From positions 62,001 to 126,000 of the forward strand of contig JAHJTV010000067.1 of NCBI GenBank assembly GCA_018829445.1: a DNA stretch of 64,000 nucleotides, written 5' to 3'. Positions 51,807 through 60,901 of this stretch are shown piece after piece. A program made the translations under genes and the position numbers. Numbering within the stretch: the stretch's first letter is position 1; every line of letters starts with the position of its first letter. Origin of the DNA: a bacterium (lineage in GTDB: Bacteria; SAR324; XYD2-FULL-50-16). The notes below the pieces were generated by a model. That model saw only the letters and a list, made by a program, of their open reading frames with translations, was not told where the DNA came from and did not search any database.

Positions 51807-54800
51807 ATGGAAAAGAGGCAGAATCAAATAAGTGATTTGAGGATGGGGAAGATGACGGATAAACACTTGTTAGCCATAACTTCGCTGTTTGACAGAGACT
51901 TTTCAATTGACTGGATTGTAGAGTTGACTGGATGTAAAGCCTCAAAGGTGATCACCATTTTGGAAGAGGGAGTCAAAAAAGAGTACCTGGTCCACCGGGG
52001 TGCGGGGATCTATTTTTTCTCAAACTCAGAAACTCGAATGGAGTTATCCAAAGAGCTTCAAGAGCAGGAGATATCCGATTTCCACCACCAAATTGCAGAA
52101 CTATTGCTGAAAGAGCTTCCCGAAGATGACAAAAAAGCCCAAATCGTTGCCTTCCATCTGTTACACACCAAAAACACCATCGATCGCTGTAGATACCTGA
52201 TTCAAGCTGGGGATGCCAGCCAGAAAGCGTTTAAAACCCAGAAGGCGTTTCAATGCTATGCCAAAGTTCTAGACGATTTATCAAATCTGGAGGGCGAGGA
52301 TGTTGATGAGCTATTTGCCCAAACGGCCATCAAATACTCCAAGATATCGACAGCAAGACATGATACTTCCAAGGTTGTGGAAACCCTGCTCAATGCTTTG
52401 AATCGCGCCAAAAGGCTAAGAGATCTAGCCACTCAGTCGTTATTGGAGATGCACATCGCTAAAAACGAGTGGTTACAGGGAAATCACAGCAGTGCCATGA
52501 AGCGTTTTGATATCGGTTGGAAGATAGCATCAGGAGTTAATGACTATAAGCTACAGCGATCAGCCACCACTTTTGGAACATTTTTCCTGTACTGGCAGGG
52601 AAGGTTCAAGGAGGCGGTGGAGAGTTATGAAACCTATGTTTCGGATGTGGAAAAATATCCAAAAGGAGGCTTTCCGCTTTTAGCCACGATTACGCTGGGT
52701 TACTGTTATTCTCAAATCGGGCAGATCACCCAGGGTCTGGGCATGATCGATGCGGTGAGAACCTTGTGTCTGGAACGGGAGGACCTGAATCTCGCCTCCT
52801 ATACAGCTGGAAACATGGGGTGTATCATGGCGGATATTCAAAACTATGATGATGCCATTGCCCACATCCGAATTTCAGGCAAAGAGGCAGCCGAAGCAAA
52901 TAATAACTGGGTCAGAATTACAGGTTACCTGGTACTTGCTTATTGTTACTACCATAAGGGAGAGCAAAAAAAGAGCATTCGATTCTTTACTGATTTTCTC
53001 AAGCAGAGAAAGGAGATTCAGGCCAGTGTTAATTTGTATCCTTACGTGCTTGAGTTACTCTGGTTGATGGAGATTGGAAAGCTGCCACCCTTGAAAGGAT
53101 ATTCCCTGGAACAGGAGTTGTATCGAACGATCCGCTCCAAGAATATTTTTATGAAAGGTGTTGCCTATCGCTACCAGGCACTGTTGTTTAAAAAAGAAGA
53201 TGAGCCGCTGCAAAAGATTATCGGTTCCCTCGACCAGTCTCTGAAATGGCTGGAACAATCAGGGCACCAGTTCCAGATGGCAGAGACTCAACTGGAAATA
53301 GCCCGCATTCAGGTGCAACAAGGGAAAACGAGCGAAGCCAGGGAGATTATCAAATCAGCCTCCCTGCTGTTGACTCCCTATGCTGAAATCAAGCTGCCTG
53401 AAGACCTTTTGTTTCTGACCGAGGATCATCCCATTAACGAGCAATTGTTCAAGGAGATCTTGCATCTGGGACAACAGGTTGCCGACGTTGTTCACAGCAA
53501 GGATCTGTTGAACAGGGTTTTAACTTCCGTGAATCGCATGACAGGCGCCGAACGTTGCGCCCTTTTTCTCTTGGATGATGCGGATGGACAGCCAAAATTC
53601 CGATTACGGGCCTCCAAGAATATCACCCAGGCTCAGATCACACATCCCGAATTTTCCTCATCAATGAAGATGCTGGAAAGAGTCTGTGAGACCGGAAAAG
53701 GGATGATCATTGAAGCCAATGAATCTGATGAGCCCGATTTTTTTTCAAACGAGAGTATCAAGTCAAGAATCTGCGTTCCCATGACCTTGAGGAATAGGGT
53801 TATCGGTGTGCTGTATAATGACAATCGTCTCCTGAGCAGTGCCTTTAAAAAATACGACCTTGATCTACTGGGATATTTTGCAGCACAAGCTGCTTTTGCC
53901 ATCGATAACGCCAGGGCATACAATGAGATTAAACAACTCAACCAACGTCTGAGCCAGGAGAAGGAATACTACAAGGAGGAGCATACTCAGAATTTAAAAT
54001 CAAACAATATTATCGGGGAAAGTGCATCCATTAAGGAAGTGCTCTCACAAGTGAAACAGGTCGCGGAAACTGAAGCAACTGCTTTGATCCTCGGACATAC
54101 CGGCGTTGGGAAAGAGCTGGTCGCCAGGGAGATACACAATCTCAGTTCCAGAAAAGATAAGCCTTTCATCCGTGTTCATTGCGCAGCGCTACCCGAAAAT
54201 CTGATACCCAGCGAACTGTTCGGTCATGAGAAAGGGGCTTTCACCGGAGCGATCAGCAGAAGGGTTGGCCGTTTCGAACTAGCAGATGGCGGAACCTTGT
54301 TTCTGGATGAGATCGGTGATATTCCCCCTGATGTACAGGTGAGGTTGCTTCGGGTTATACAGACCCATGAATTTGAACGTGTGGGAGGCAGTATCACTCT
54401 TCAATCGGATTTCCGCTTAATTACAGCTACCAACAAGGATCTTGAGGCGGAAGTTAAAAAAAACCGGTTCAGGGCCGATCTCTATTATAGGCTGAATGTG
54501 TTTCCCATCCGCGTCCCAAACCTGAGCGAGCGCAAAGAAGACATTCCCTTGCTGGCAAATTATTTTCTGAATATCTATTCAAAAAAAATGAGAAAGAGTT
54601 TTGCCGGAATCCCGGAAGAGGAGATGAAGAATCTTTTGGATTATGATTGGCCCGGCAACGTCAGGGAGCTTGAGAATGTAATTGAAAGGGGCACCATACT
54701 CAGTCTGGGGCAACGGTTTCGAACCCCGGAACTGAGAATCTCCGCAATTACCGAGAATGAGTATGAAAATAACATGAGTCTTCAGGAAGTTGAAAAAAGG

Positions 54801-54935
54801 CATATCCTCAAGGTCTTGAAAAAAACGGGGTGGAAAGTCCGAGGCCCGGGAGGTGCAGCCGAAATCCTGAAAATCCATCCTTCAACCCTCCATTTTCGCA
54901 TGAAAAAACTGGGAATCAGTAGAGATAAAATATAG
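51807..54935 (+). CDS. TPR-GAF-AAA sigma-54-dependent activator (large type), paralogue 1
   Basis: Up to 1042 residues from ATG 51807; ATG 51852 has a better-spaced GAGG site and also aligns better with the paralogue. The N-terminal ~70 residues look like a winged-helix domain, then TPR-like helices run to about 540. A GAF domain follows (about 560-720, RVLTSVNRMTGAERCALFLLDD). The AAA+ core has Walker A GHTGVGKE, the contact loop GAFTGA and Walker B LFLDEIGD. A Fis-type helix-turn-helix ends it (AAEILKIHPSTLHFRMKKLG). It should activate sigma-54 promoters when a ligand or partner is sensed. It may control the neighbouring CoA genes. Confidence 0.92.
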   Translation: MEKRQNQISDLRMGKMTDKHLLAITSLFDRDFSIDWIVELTGCKASKVITILEEGVKKEYLVHRGAGIYFFSNSETRMELSKELQEQEISDFHHQIAELLLKELPEDDKKAQIVAFHLLHTKNTIDRCRYLIQAGDASQKAFKTQKAFQCYAKVLDDLSNLEGEDVDELFAQTAIKYSKISTARHDTSKVVETLLNALNRAKRLRDLATQSLLEMHIAKNEWLQGNHSSAMKRFDIGWKIASGVNDYKLQRSATTFGTFFLYWQGRFKEAVESYETYVSDVEKYPKGGFPLLATITLGYCYSQIGQITQGLGMIDAVRTLCLEREDLNLASYTAGNMGCIMADIQNYDDAIAHIRISGKEAAEANNNWVRITGYLVLAYCYYHKGEQKKSIRFFTDFLKQRKEIQASVNLYPYVLELLWLMEIGKLPPLKGYSLEQELYRTIRSKNIFMKGVAYRYQALLFKKEDEPLQKIIGSLDQSLKWLEQSGHQFQMAETQLEIARIQVQQGKTSEAREIIKSASLLLTPYAEIKLPEDLLFLTEDHPINEQLFKEILHLGQQVADVVHSKDLLNRVLTSVNRMTGAERCALFLLDDADGQPKFRLRASKNITQAQITHPEFSSSMKMLERVCETGKGMIIEANESDEPDFFSNESIKSRICVPMTLRNRVIGVLYNDNRLLSSAFKKYDLDLLGYFAAQAAFAIDNARAYNEIKQLNQRLSQEKEYYKEEHTQNLKSNNIIGESASIKEVLSQVKQVAETEATALILGHTGVGKELVAREIHNLSSRKDKPFIRVHCAALPENLIPSELFGHEKGAFTGAISRRVGRFELADGGTLFLDEIGDIPPDVQVRLLRVIQTHEFERVGGSITLQSDFRLITATNKDLEAEVKKNRFRADLYYRLNVFPIRVPNLSERKEDIPLLANYFLNIYSKKMRKSFAGIPEEEMKNLLDYDWPGNVRELENVIERGTILSLGQRFRTPELRISAITENEYENNMSLQEVEKRHILKVLKKTGWKVRGPGGAAEILKIHPSTLHFRMKKLGISRDKI

Positions 54936-54996
54936 CCTAATTTACTGATTTAATGCTAGACATTAGATGATTTTAGAAATAACTCCCAGATTTTAC

Positions 54997-55026
54997 TTGC
55001 CAGAATTTCTAAAAAAAACTTATATC
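54997..55026 (+). promoter_or_regulatory. Sigma-70-type promoter of the DAHP synthase leader
   Basis: TTGCCA (54997-55002) and TATATC (55021-55026) are separated by 18 nt (or 17 if TTATAT is taken). Transcription would start near 55033, just before the leader peptide's ribosome site. It lies after the stop of the sigma-54 activator gene. Confidence 0.6.
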
Positions 55027-55053
55027 TAGTCTTTCACAATCATAAGGAAAAGA

Positions 55054-55131
55054 ATGAACTCAAATTTCTCAGGCAATTTTTATTTTTGGTATTATTATTA
55101 CTACGATACCGGTCTGCCTGGGATGTGCTAG
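55054..55131 (+). CDS. Aromatic-rich leader peptide of a DAHP synthase attenuator
   Basis: A 25-residue frame begins at ATG 55054, 5 nt after AAGGA, and ends at TAG 55129-55131. Residues 9-17 read F-Y-F-W-Y-Y-Y-Y-Y, coded at 55078-55104, all three aromatic amino acids in one run, an extreme bias. The rest is MNSNFSGN before and DTGLPGMC after. The sequence lies just upstream of an aromatic-pathway gene and is followed by competing stems and terminators (55151-55234). Ribosome stalling at these codons when charged tRNA is scarce would favour read-through, as in the trp, phe and tyr attenuators known from enteric bacteria. Confidence 0.88.
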   Translation: MNSNFSGNFYFWYYYYYDTGLPGMC

Positions 55132-55150
55132 TGTATTTTTAATCAATGCA

Positions 55151-55186
55151 AAAGCCGCGGGCAGATTTACTGCTCGCGGCTTTTTT
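55151..55186 (+). terminator. Attenuator terminator 1, leader of DAHP synthase gene
   Basis: AAAGCCGCGGGCAG (55151-55164) pairs with CTGCTCGCGGCTTT (55170-55183) around loop ATTTA, followed by T6. One pair is a G-U. Its left arm GGCAGA (55160-55165) can instead pair with TCTGCC (55113-55118) within the leader-peptide frame, an antiterminator. That segment alternatively forms an 8-bp stem: 55068-55075 (CTCAGGCA) with 55115-55122 (TGCCTGGG). The three stems are mutually exclusive in the classical way. Confidence 0.85.
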
Positions 55187-55192
55187 GGTTTT

Positions 55193-55234
55193 AAGGCCGT
55201 GGGTGGTGGTATCCGCCTCACGGCCTTTTTTTTT
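55193..55234 (+). terminator. Attenuator terminator 2, leader of DAHP synthase gene
   Basis: AAGGCCGTGGG and its partner near 55214-55227 (CGCCTCACGGCCTT) form a stem around a GT-rich loop, followed by T9. The ribosome site GGAG (55235-55238) of the DAHP synthase gene comes directly after. How terminator 2 is relieved is not clear from the sequence; it may be a second check with independent control. Confidence 0.8.
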
Positions 55235-55245
55235 GGAGTGCATAA

Positions 55246-56304
55246 ATGAAAAAAACCCATGACATCAGAATCAAAGAGATGATACCGCTAATTTCGCCTG
55301 AAGCCTTAAAACAGGAACTTCCCATCACACCAGAATCAGCAGAAACCGTTGTAAGGGGAAGAGAAGGGATTGAAGCTATTCTCAGCAAAAAAGATGATCG
55401 CCTGCTGGTAATCGTCGGCCCCTGCTCCATCCATGATGAGACTGCCGCGCTGGAATATGCACAGAAACTGAATGAAGCCAGGATCAGGTACAAAGATAAA
55501 CTCTTCATTGTCATGCGTGTTTATTTTGAAAAACCAAGGACAACCATTGGTTGGAAAGGGTTGATCAATGATCCGATGATGGACTCAACAAACAATATTG
55601 AGGAGGGGTTAAGACGCGCCCGCAAGCTTCTGATAGCTATCAACGATATGGGATTACCGGTCGCCACTGAAATGTTGGACCCCATCATTCCCCAGTATAT
55701 TGCGGGTCTGGTCAGTTGGGTAGCTATCGGAGCCCGTACTACTGAATCGCAAACTCACCGGGAAATGGCGAGCGGTCTTTCCATGCCGGTGGGATTTAAG
55801 AACGGCACCGACGGAAACCTGGATATGGTCATCAATGCCATGAAAGCTTCCGGATCTTCCCAGAGTTTCCTGGGGATTGACCAGGGAGGATACACCAGCA
55901 TCGTTAATACTTACGGCAACCCTTGGTGTCATGTTGTGCTGCGGGGCGGTTCTCATCCGAATTATGATCCGGTTTGTGTTGGCAAAACCAGAGAACGATT
56001 GCAGCAAGAAAACCTGCTGGAAGCCATCCTCGTCGATTGTTCTCACTCCAATTGCGGAAAAAAGCACCAGGGGCAAAGTTTTGTCTGGAGAAACGTACTG
56101 GAACAACGGATGGAGGGAAACGATACCTTAATAGGTATGATGCTGGAAAGTAACCTTTATGAAGGTGCCCAGAAATGCAACAGTGACTTTTCTAAACTGG
56201 AATATGGCGTCTCCGTGACCGATGAATGCATCTCCTGGGAGACAACGGAGTCACTGCTCGATTACGCTTATGAGAAATTGAGCAGTTTTGCTAAATGCGC
56301 CTGA
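55246..56304 (+). CDS. 3-deoxy-7-phosphoheptulonate (DAHP) synthase, AroG/F/H type
   Basis: 352 residues, the normal length of type I-alpha DAHP synthases. The Mn2+/substrate motifs are VGPCSIHDETAALEYAQ, RVYFEKPRTTIGWKG, GARTTESQTHREMASGLSMPVGFKNGTDG, VDCSHSNCGKKH and GMMLESNLYEGAQK. It condenses PEP and erythrose-4-phosphate, the first step of the shikimate pathway. In enteric bacteria three such enzymes respond to Phe, Tyr or Trp; which one inhibits this enzyme cannot be told. Expression appears controlled by the leader peptide and the two terminators just upstream. I leave the gene name open among aroF/aroG/aroH. Confidence 0.95.
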   Translation: MKKTHDIRIKEMIPLISPEALKQELPITPESAETVVRGREGIEAILSKKDDRLLVIVGPCSIHDETAALEYAQKLNEARIRYKDKLFIVMRVYFEKPRTTIGWKGLINDPMMDSTNNIEEGLRRARKLLIAINDMGLPVATEMLDPIIPQYIAGLVSWVAIGARTTESQTHREMASGLSMPVGFKNGTDGNLDMVINAMKASGSSQSFLGIDQGGYTSIVNTYGNPWCHVVLRGGSHPNYDPVCVGKTRERLQQENLLEAILVDCSHSNCGKKHQGQSFVWRNVLEQRMEGNDTLIGMMLESNLYEGAQKCNSDFSKLEYGVSVTDECISWETTESLLDYAYEKLSSFAKCA

Positions 56305-56314
56305 TTCCGGTTCT

Positions 56315-56355
56315 CTGCTTTTGATACTCGGTAGCAATATCGAGTGTCAAAACAG
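56315..56355. terminator. Bidirectional terminator candidate between convergent genes
   Basis: CTGCTTTTGATACTCG (56315-56330) and CGAGTGTCAAAACAG (56341-56355) are inverted with a small bulge and one G-T pair, around a 10-nt loop. It lies between the DAHP synthase stop and the stop of the convergent activase gene. A/T-runs are inside the stem rather than after it. Confidence 0.5.
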
Positions 56356-56358
56356 AAG

Positions 56359-57126
56359 TTACAGCCTGGAAGCTAAAACAGCAGCACCAATGGCACCATT
56401 TTCCTGGGGATAATCTGCTATTATAATTGACAGCTTCAATTTGTCCTCCAGGGCTTTAACAACACCGATGTTTTTGGCTACACCGCCCGTCATCATAACC
56501 GGTTCAGTAATACCAACTCTCTTGGCCAGGGCGGATACTCTGGATGCTATGGACTCGTGAATTCCGGCCATGATGTTTTCTCGATATTCTCCCTTTGAAA
56601 TCAATGAGATAACCTCTGATTCGGCAAATACGGTGCACAGACTGCTGATCTTGGAAGGTGTATGGGCATTCAGGGAAAGGGTTCCAAAGTCTTCAAGATC
56701 CACCTCCAGAGCCCTGGCCATAACTTCAAGAAAACGACCGGTTCCTGCTGCACATTTATCATTCATGGCAAAATCCTTCACTCTGCCATCCTTATCGATT
56801 GCCATGGATTTACTATCTTGTCCGCCGATATCGATAATGGTTCTTATATCGGGATTCTGGTAGTTGGCGCCGGCTCCATGGCAGGTAATCTCGGTGATGG
56901 ACTTGTGGGAAAACTGAACATTGTTGCGCCCATAACCGGTGGAGACTATCTTGTCGACATTGGATTCGGCAATTGCATGCTCTGCTAATAGTTCTTCAAA
57001 AACTGTGCGACCAGCTTTCTCAGAGTTGTAGCCTGTGAAAATAACCCTGGTTCCCACTATTTTTCCATCAACCAGCAATGCGCCTTTTGCGGTAATGGAA
57101 CCGATATCAATACCAAATGCGATCAT
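56359..57126 (-). CDS. 2-hydroxyacyl-CoA dehydratase activator-type ATPase (HgdC/BadF family)
   Basis: 255 residues from ATG 57126 with AAAAAGGA 6 nt upstream (a TTG lies two codons earlier). The ASKHA ATPase fold is seen in GIDIGSITAKGALL, VSTGYGR, DIGGQDSK (99-106) and TGGVAKN. Cysteines C125 (NDKCAAGTGRF) and C164 (SSLCTVFAESE) are those that bridge one [4Fe-4S] cluster between two subunits. ATP hydrolysis drives one electron into a dehydratase or reductase partner. No such partner (HgdAB/FldBC or Bcr) lies in the window, so it acts in trans or as an orphan. Confidence 0.9.
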   Translation of the reverse strand: MIAFGIDIGSITAKGALLVDGKIVGTRVIFTGYNSEKAGRTVFEELLAEHAIAESNVDKIVSTGYGRNNVQFSHKSITEITCHGAGANYQNPDIRTIIDIGGQDSKSMAIDKDGRVKDFAMNDKCAAGTGRFLEVMARALEVDLEDFGTLSLNAHTPSKISSLCTVFAESEVISLISKGEYRENIMAGIHESIASRVSALAKRVGITEPVMMTGGVAKNIGVVKALEDKLKLSIIIADYPQENGAIGAAVLASRL

Positions 57127-57184
57127 GTGCAATCCTTTTTAACTGGCTTCAAAAATGAAATCCTCTTTTAAAGACTGTGATTTT

Positions 57185-60100
57185 TTATCTCTTTTTCATA
57201 TCATGTTTTTTCAACCTGATACCGTTTTTTTTCATCCTTGACCGGAGAGTTCCATAATTGATATCCAGTAATTCTGCCGCACCTCCAGGCCCACTAATTT
57301 TCCACGATGTTCTTTCCAGGGCCCATAGTATATGTTGTTTCTCGTTTTCAGCAAGGGTTATTACTGATTTTTCCACAACATCCTGGTTATAAGAGGCCAG
57401 TTTCGGGGTTCTGAAGGTGTTGCCTACACTCATAATAACGCCTCTTTCAATCACATTCTCAAGCTCCCTGACATTACCCGGCCAATCATATTCGGTCAGA
57501 TTTTTCATCTCCTCCTCCGGGATCCCTTCAAATGTTTTTCCAACCTTTTTGGAAAAAACGTCCAGGAAGTGTTCAGCCAAAAGCGCAATATCGCCGCGCC
57601 TTTCCCTGAGTGCGGGCACAGTGATCGGAAAGACGTTCAGGCGGTAGTAGAGATCTTCCCTGAATTTGCCCCGTTTAACCAATTCTCTCAGATCCTGGTT
57701 GGTGGCAGCAATCAGTCTGAAGTTGGATTTTAAGGTTTTGGTGCCGCCAACCCGTTCAAACTCTTGTGTTTGTATGACTCGCAGCAGTCTCACCTGCACT
57801 TCCGGGGGTACATCACCGATTTCGTCCAGAAAAAGGGTTCCTCCGTCAGCCAATTCGAATCGACCTGCCTTCTGTTTATCTGCACCGGTAAACGAGCCTT
57901 TTTCATGTCCGAACAATTCACTGGCTATCAATCCTTCCGAAAAGGCACTACAGTTAACTCTGATAAACGGTTTATCGGATCTCATGCTTTTATCCATGAT
58001 CGTGCTGGCCACCAATTCTTTTCCCACCCCCGTTTCTCCTAGGATCAAAACGGTTGTTTCCGTATTCGCCACTCGCAGGATCTTGTTCATGAGAATCTTT
58101 ATCTCTTTGCTTTCCCCAATGATACTGTCTGCGTGAAGCCTTTCCAGATGCTGATCCTTATAATACTGTTTCTCGTTCCTGAGACGTTTGTTTAACCATT
58201 TGACCTCGTTAAATGCCTCCGCATTATCCATGGCAATAGCTGCCTGGGAAGCAAAGTAGGTAAACATCTGCAGATCGGGTTTTTTGAAAGCTGATGCTAA
58301 AAACCGATTGTCGAAGTACATAACCCCCACAATCTCATTTTTAATGATCATGGGGACACAGATACAGGACTTGATCTTGTCCAAAGCATGGGAGTGACCA
58401 TTGTATTCCCGGTTGAGATCTTTGATGATTCCTTCACCGGTGGTCGCTGTATCGTTGATAATCTGCATGGGAATATTAAACTCATCGCTGTTTATATCCT
58501 CGGTCGTAATATTTTTTGCGGCTCTTACGGTGAACTCAATGGAATCGTCGCTCCTTTTGATCAGGAAGATTGCTCCCCTTTCCGCTCCTGTTATGCGAAT
58601 AACTGTGAGGATGATATGTTTCTCTATTTCATCTGAATTGCGGATGGTGATAATCTCCTGGTTAAGCTGCAGAATTTCATCCAACAGATTTCCCTCCACA
58701 CTGATATCCTTGACCAGATATCTGAGATCATCCGGAAAATGAAGAGATCGGTTGGAAAGTATAATTGAACCAGCCTTTTTTGCTTCCTCCTTCGCCCGCT
58801 TTTCATCACCCATAATGAGGTAATATCTGGCAAGCTCTACGTGAGTTCGAGCAATTGGCAATCGATGCCCCGATTGCTGTAAAAACTCCAGAGAACTCTT
58901 GAGTGATTTGATGATCTCCTGCGGCTGCTCTCCATTGCGCCTTTGGAGAAGCGCTTTGTAGCGATATCCATACCCTTTATAAAAAACGTTCTCACTGCTG
59001 ATGGAATGATCCAGGGCTTCTTTGACAGTGATACCCTCCATGGGAGGATAGGTGCCCTGTTCCATAGACCAGAGAAGTTTTAAAACAAAGCCGTAGGAGG
59101 CAATGGGAATGCCCAATGCTTCATTCTCTTTGATTAACTGCAGATAATTTCTGAGGAAACCGGCTGATTTATCGTTTTTCCCTTTCCAGTAATAGAGCAT
59201 CGCCTTTAATAGAAGCAGATCCTCTTTAAATCTGACGTCATAGGTTCTGGCAGTTTTTTCATCTATTTCCGCAATGAGCTGCAAGGAGTCGTCAATCCGA
59301 CCAATACCCTTGAGGATATACCCCATCTGCAAAAGCGCCCAGTCGGCAATCTGGTGTTGATTGATATTCAAACAGTGTTTACGGATGGCATCAAGCATTC
59401 CCAATCCTTGGCTTGCCAAACCTTTGGCAGCATAAGACCGACCCATGGCGGCTACGGCGTAAAGAAGGGACATGGTTTCCGGAAACTGTTCCACCCCTTT
59501 GAACGATTTCTCATAGGTTTTAACGGCAAGACTAAAACGTCCCTGGAGATAATAAAAATAGGCGCCTAATGTATTAATCAGTTTCAGAAAATCGATGTTC
59601 TCAATTTTTGGTACCAGTTTCCAGCCAGTATTAAAATACTTCTCAGCTGCCTTAAAATTACCCCTTTGGAACTGGTTAATGGCTAGATGTAGATTGATGA
59701 TGGAGAGAAAAATCTGATCGTTAATGGCCTTTGCCCTTTCCAGGGCTTTTTTAAGAATGGAGGTTGTCCATTCACTTTCACTTTTAACCGAGAACATATT
59801 CATATATTTATAAACCGTCTCGACAAAAAGCCTGTCTGACTCTTTTTCAGTGGAATCACTTAAGTCCCTAATTGCTTTGGTATAACAGGTAATCGCCTCC
59901 TGATACCGCACCTCCTCCGCATAGGAATCGCCAGCCGTGATCAGCCAGCGACAGCCCTCTATATCATTTGGAATATGAATGAGATGCTTGGAGAGGGTAT
60001 ACGCTTTTTTCCGGTTGATAGCCGGTTCCTTGATGAGAATCCTGGCAGCGAGCCGGTGGAGTTCAATCTTGTCCTCCTCCGAAAAAACATTGAATAATTT

Positions 60101-60301
60101 CTGTCGGTTATCATCGCTGGTGAAGCAGAACATACCCGATCGCTCTTCGGTCAGTTTCCCTGATTTTTTGTTGGCATCAAGAATGGCTAAAACACGGGAA
60201 GCTCTCAGATCTGATAGTTCCAACAACCAGTCAATTGAAAACTCATCCTCAAATAAAGCGGCTTTAGACATTAATTCAACTTCATCGCTCTTAACCAACA
60301 T
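57185..60301 (-). CDS. TPR-GAF-AAA sigma-54-dependent activator (large type), paralogue 2
   Basis: 1038 residues from ATG 60301, with GGGAG 5 nt upstream; a TTG at 60313 is also open. The same architecture as the 51807 gene: N-terminal winged-helix-like part, TPR-like solenoid to about 540, GAF, AAA+ and Fis-type HTH (AAELLDINYGTLRSRMKKNG). Walker A is GETGVGKE and Walker B LFLDEIGD. The sigma-54 contact loop reads GSFTGA instead of GAFTGA. The gene lies 58 nt upstream of the activase gene on the same strand. Confidence 0.92.
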   Translation of the reverse strand: MLVKSDEVELMSKAALFEDEFSIDWLLELSDLRASRVLAILDANKKSGKLTEERSGMFCFTSDDNRQKLFNVFSEEDKIELHRLAARILIKEPAINRKKAYTLSKHLIHIPNDIEGCRWLITAGDSYAEEVRYQEAITCYTKAIRDLSDSTEKESDRLFVETVYKYMNMFSVKSESEWTTSILKKALERAKAINDQIFLSIINLHLAINQFQRGNFKAAEKYFNTGWKLVPKIENIDFLKLINTLGAYFYYLQGRFSLAVKTYEKSFKGVEQFPETMSLLYAVAAMGRSYAAKGLASQGLGMLDAIRKHCLNINQHQIADWALLQMGYILKGIGRIDDSLQLIAEIDEKTARTYDVRFKEDLLLLKAMLYYWKGKNDKSAGFLRNYLQLIKENEALGIPIASYGFVLKLLWSMEQGTYPPMEGITVKEALDHSISSENVFYKGYGYRYKALLQRRNGEQPQEIIKSLKSSLEFLQQSGHRLPIARTHVELARYYLIMGDEKRAKEEAKKAGSIILSNRSLHFPDDLRYLVKDISVEGNLLDEILQLNQEIITIRNSDEIEKHIILTVIRITGAERGAIFLIKRSDDSIEFTVRAAKNITTEDINSDEFNIPMQIINDTATTGEGIIKDLNREYNGHSHALDKIKSCICVPMIIKNEIVGVMYFDNRFLASAFKKPDLQMFTYFASQAAIAMDNAEAFNEVKWLNKRLRNEKQYYKDQHLERLHADSIIGESKEIKILMNKILRVANTETTVLILGETGVGKELVASTIMDKSMRSDKPFIRVNCSAFSEGLIASELFGHEKGSFTGADKQKAGRFELADGGTLFLDEIGDVPPEVQVRLLRVIQTQEFERVGGTKTLKSNFRLIAATNQDLRELVKRGKFREDLYYRLNVFPITVPALRERRGDIALLAEHFLDVFSKKVGKTFEGIPEEEMKNLTEYDWPGNVRELENVIERGVIMSVGNTFRTPKLASYNQDVVEKSVITLAENEKQHILWALERTSWKISGPGGAAELLDINYGTLRSRMKKNGIRLKKHDMKKR

Positions 60302-60587
60302 AACAACTCCCAATTTCTACTTCATATTTTTTTATTGCAGATTCTATCAGGAACTCAAAATCCGGTAATTATCATTAAAACAGTCCGGGAAGCCCGTATA
60401 CGGGCATACGCCAACTTTCCATCCGGCGTTACTTATTTGATCTTACAATTGGGTGGGGTTTTCGTAAACTCAAAAAATGAGAAATACCTCAATTTACTTG
60501 AATCAGACAGGGCAATAAAAATACATTATTTTTGATAAATATGATTAATCAGGAGGGAAATGATAAAACCAAATGGAGATAGACAAA

Positions 60588-60806
60588 TCATTTATGGGCT
60601 TGGAGATCTTTTTTGATTTTTAGTAATTCTTCCGGCAGATGGTCGCCCATTTTTTCCATTAGTTCGATATCAGCCAACAGATACTCCTTGACTTTCACCA
60701 GCTCATCCTTGAGCTTCAAAAAGCGTCTCATTCTGATTTTTAATTCCAGTGCTCTTAACTTCTTTTCTCTTTCAGCTTTGTCTGTATTCAACGGCATTTT
60801 AATCAC
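60588..60806 (-). CDS. Small coiled-coil hypothetical protein
   Basis: 72 residues (or 69 from the second Met), highly charged, rich in Lys, Glu and Leu with heptad-like spacing, predicted as one long helix. Not recognised as a family. No signal peptide or membrane segment. It lies alone between a regulator and the SNF2 gene pair, on the same strand. Composition is protein-like, which is the main support. Confidence 0.45.
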   Translation of the reverse strand: MIKMPLNTDKAEREKKLRALELKIRMRRFLKLKDELVKVKEYLLADIELMEKMGDHLPEELLKIKKDLQAHK

Positions 60807-60901
60807 TCTATAACATCAGATTTCGAATTCATGGGGGTTGAAAATTACCCCCAGCCTAACAATAGCGCCTGCTAATGAATAATATTGGTAACGGATTATT
60901 G

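Noticed and set aside
55151..55234. T-box or tandem riboswitch upstream of DAHP synthase
   Set aside because: No T-box sequence or specifier-loop layout is visible, while a translated leader with nine aromatic codons explains the terminators.
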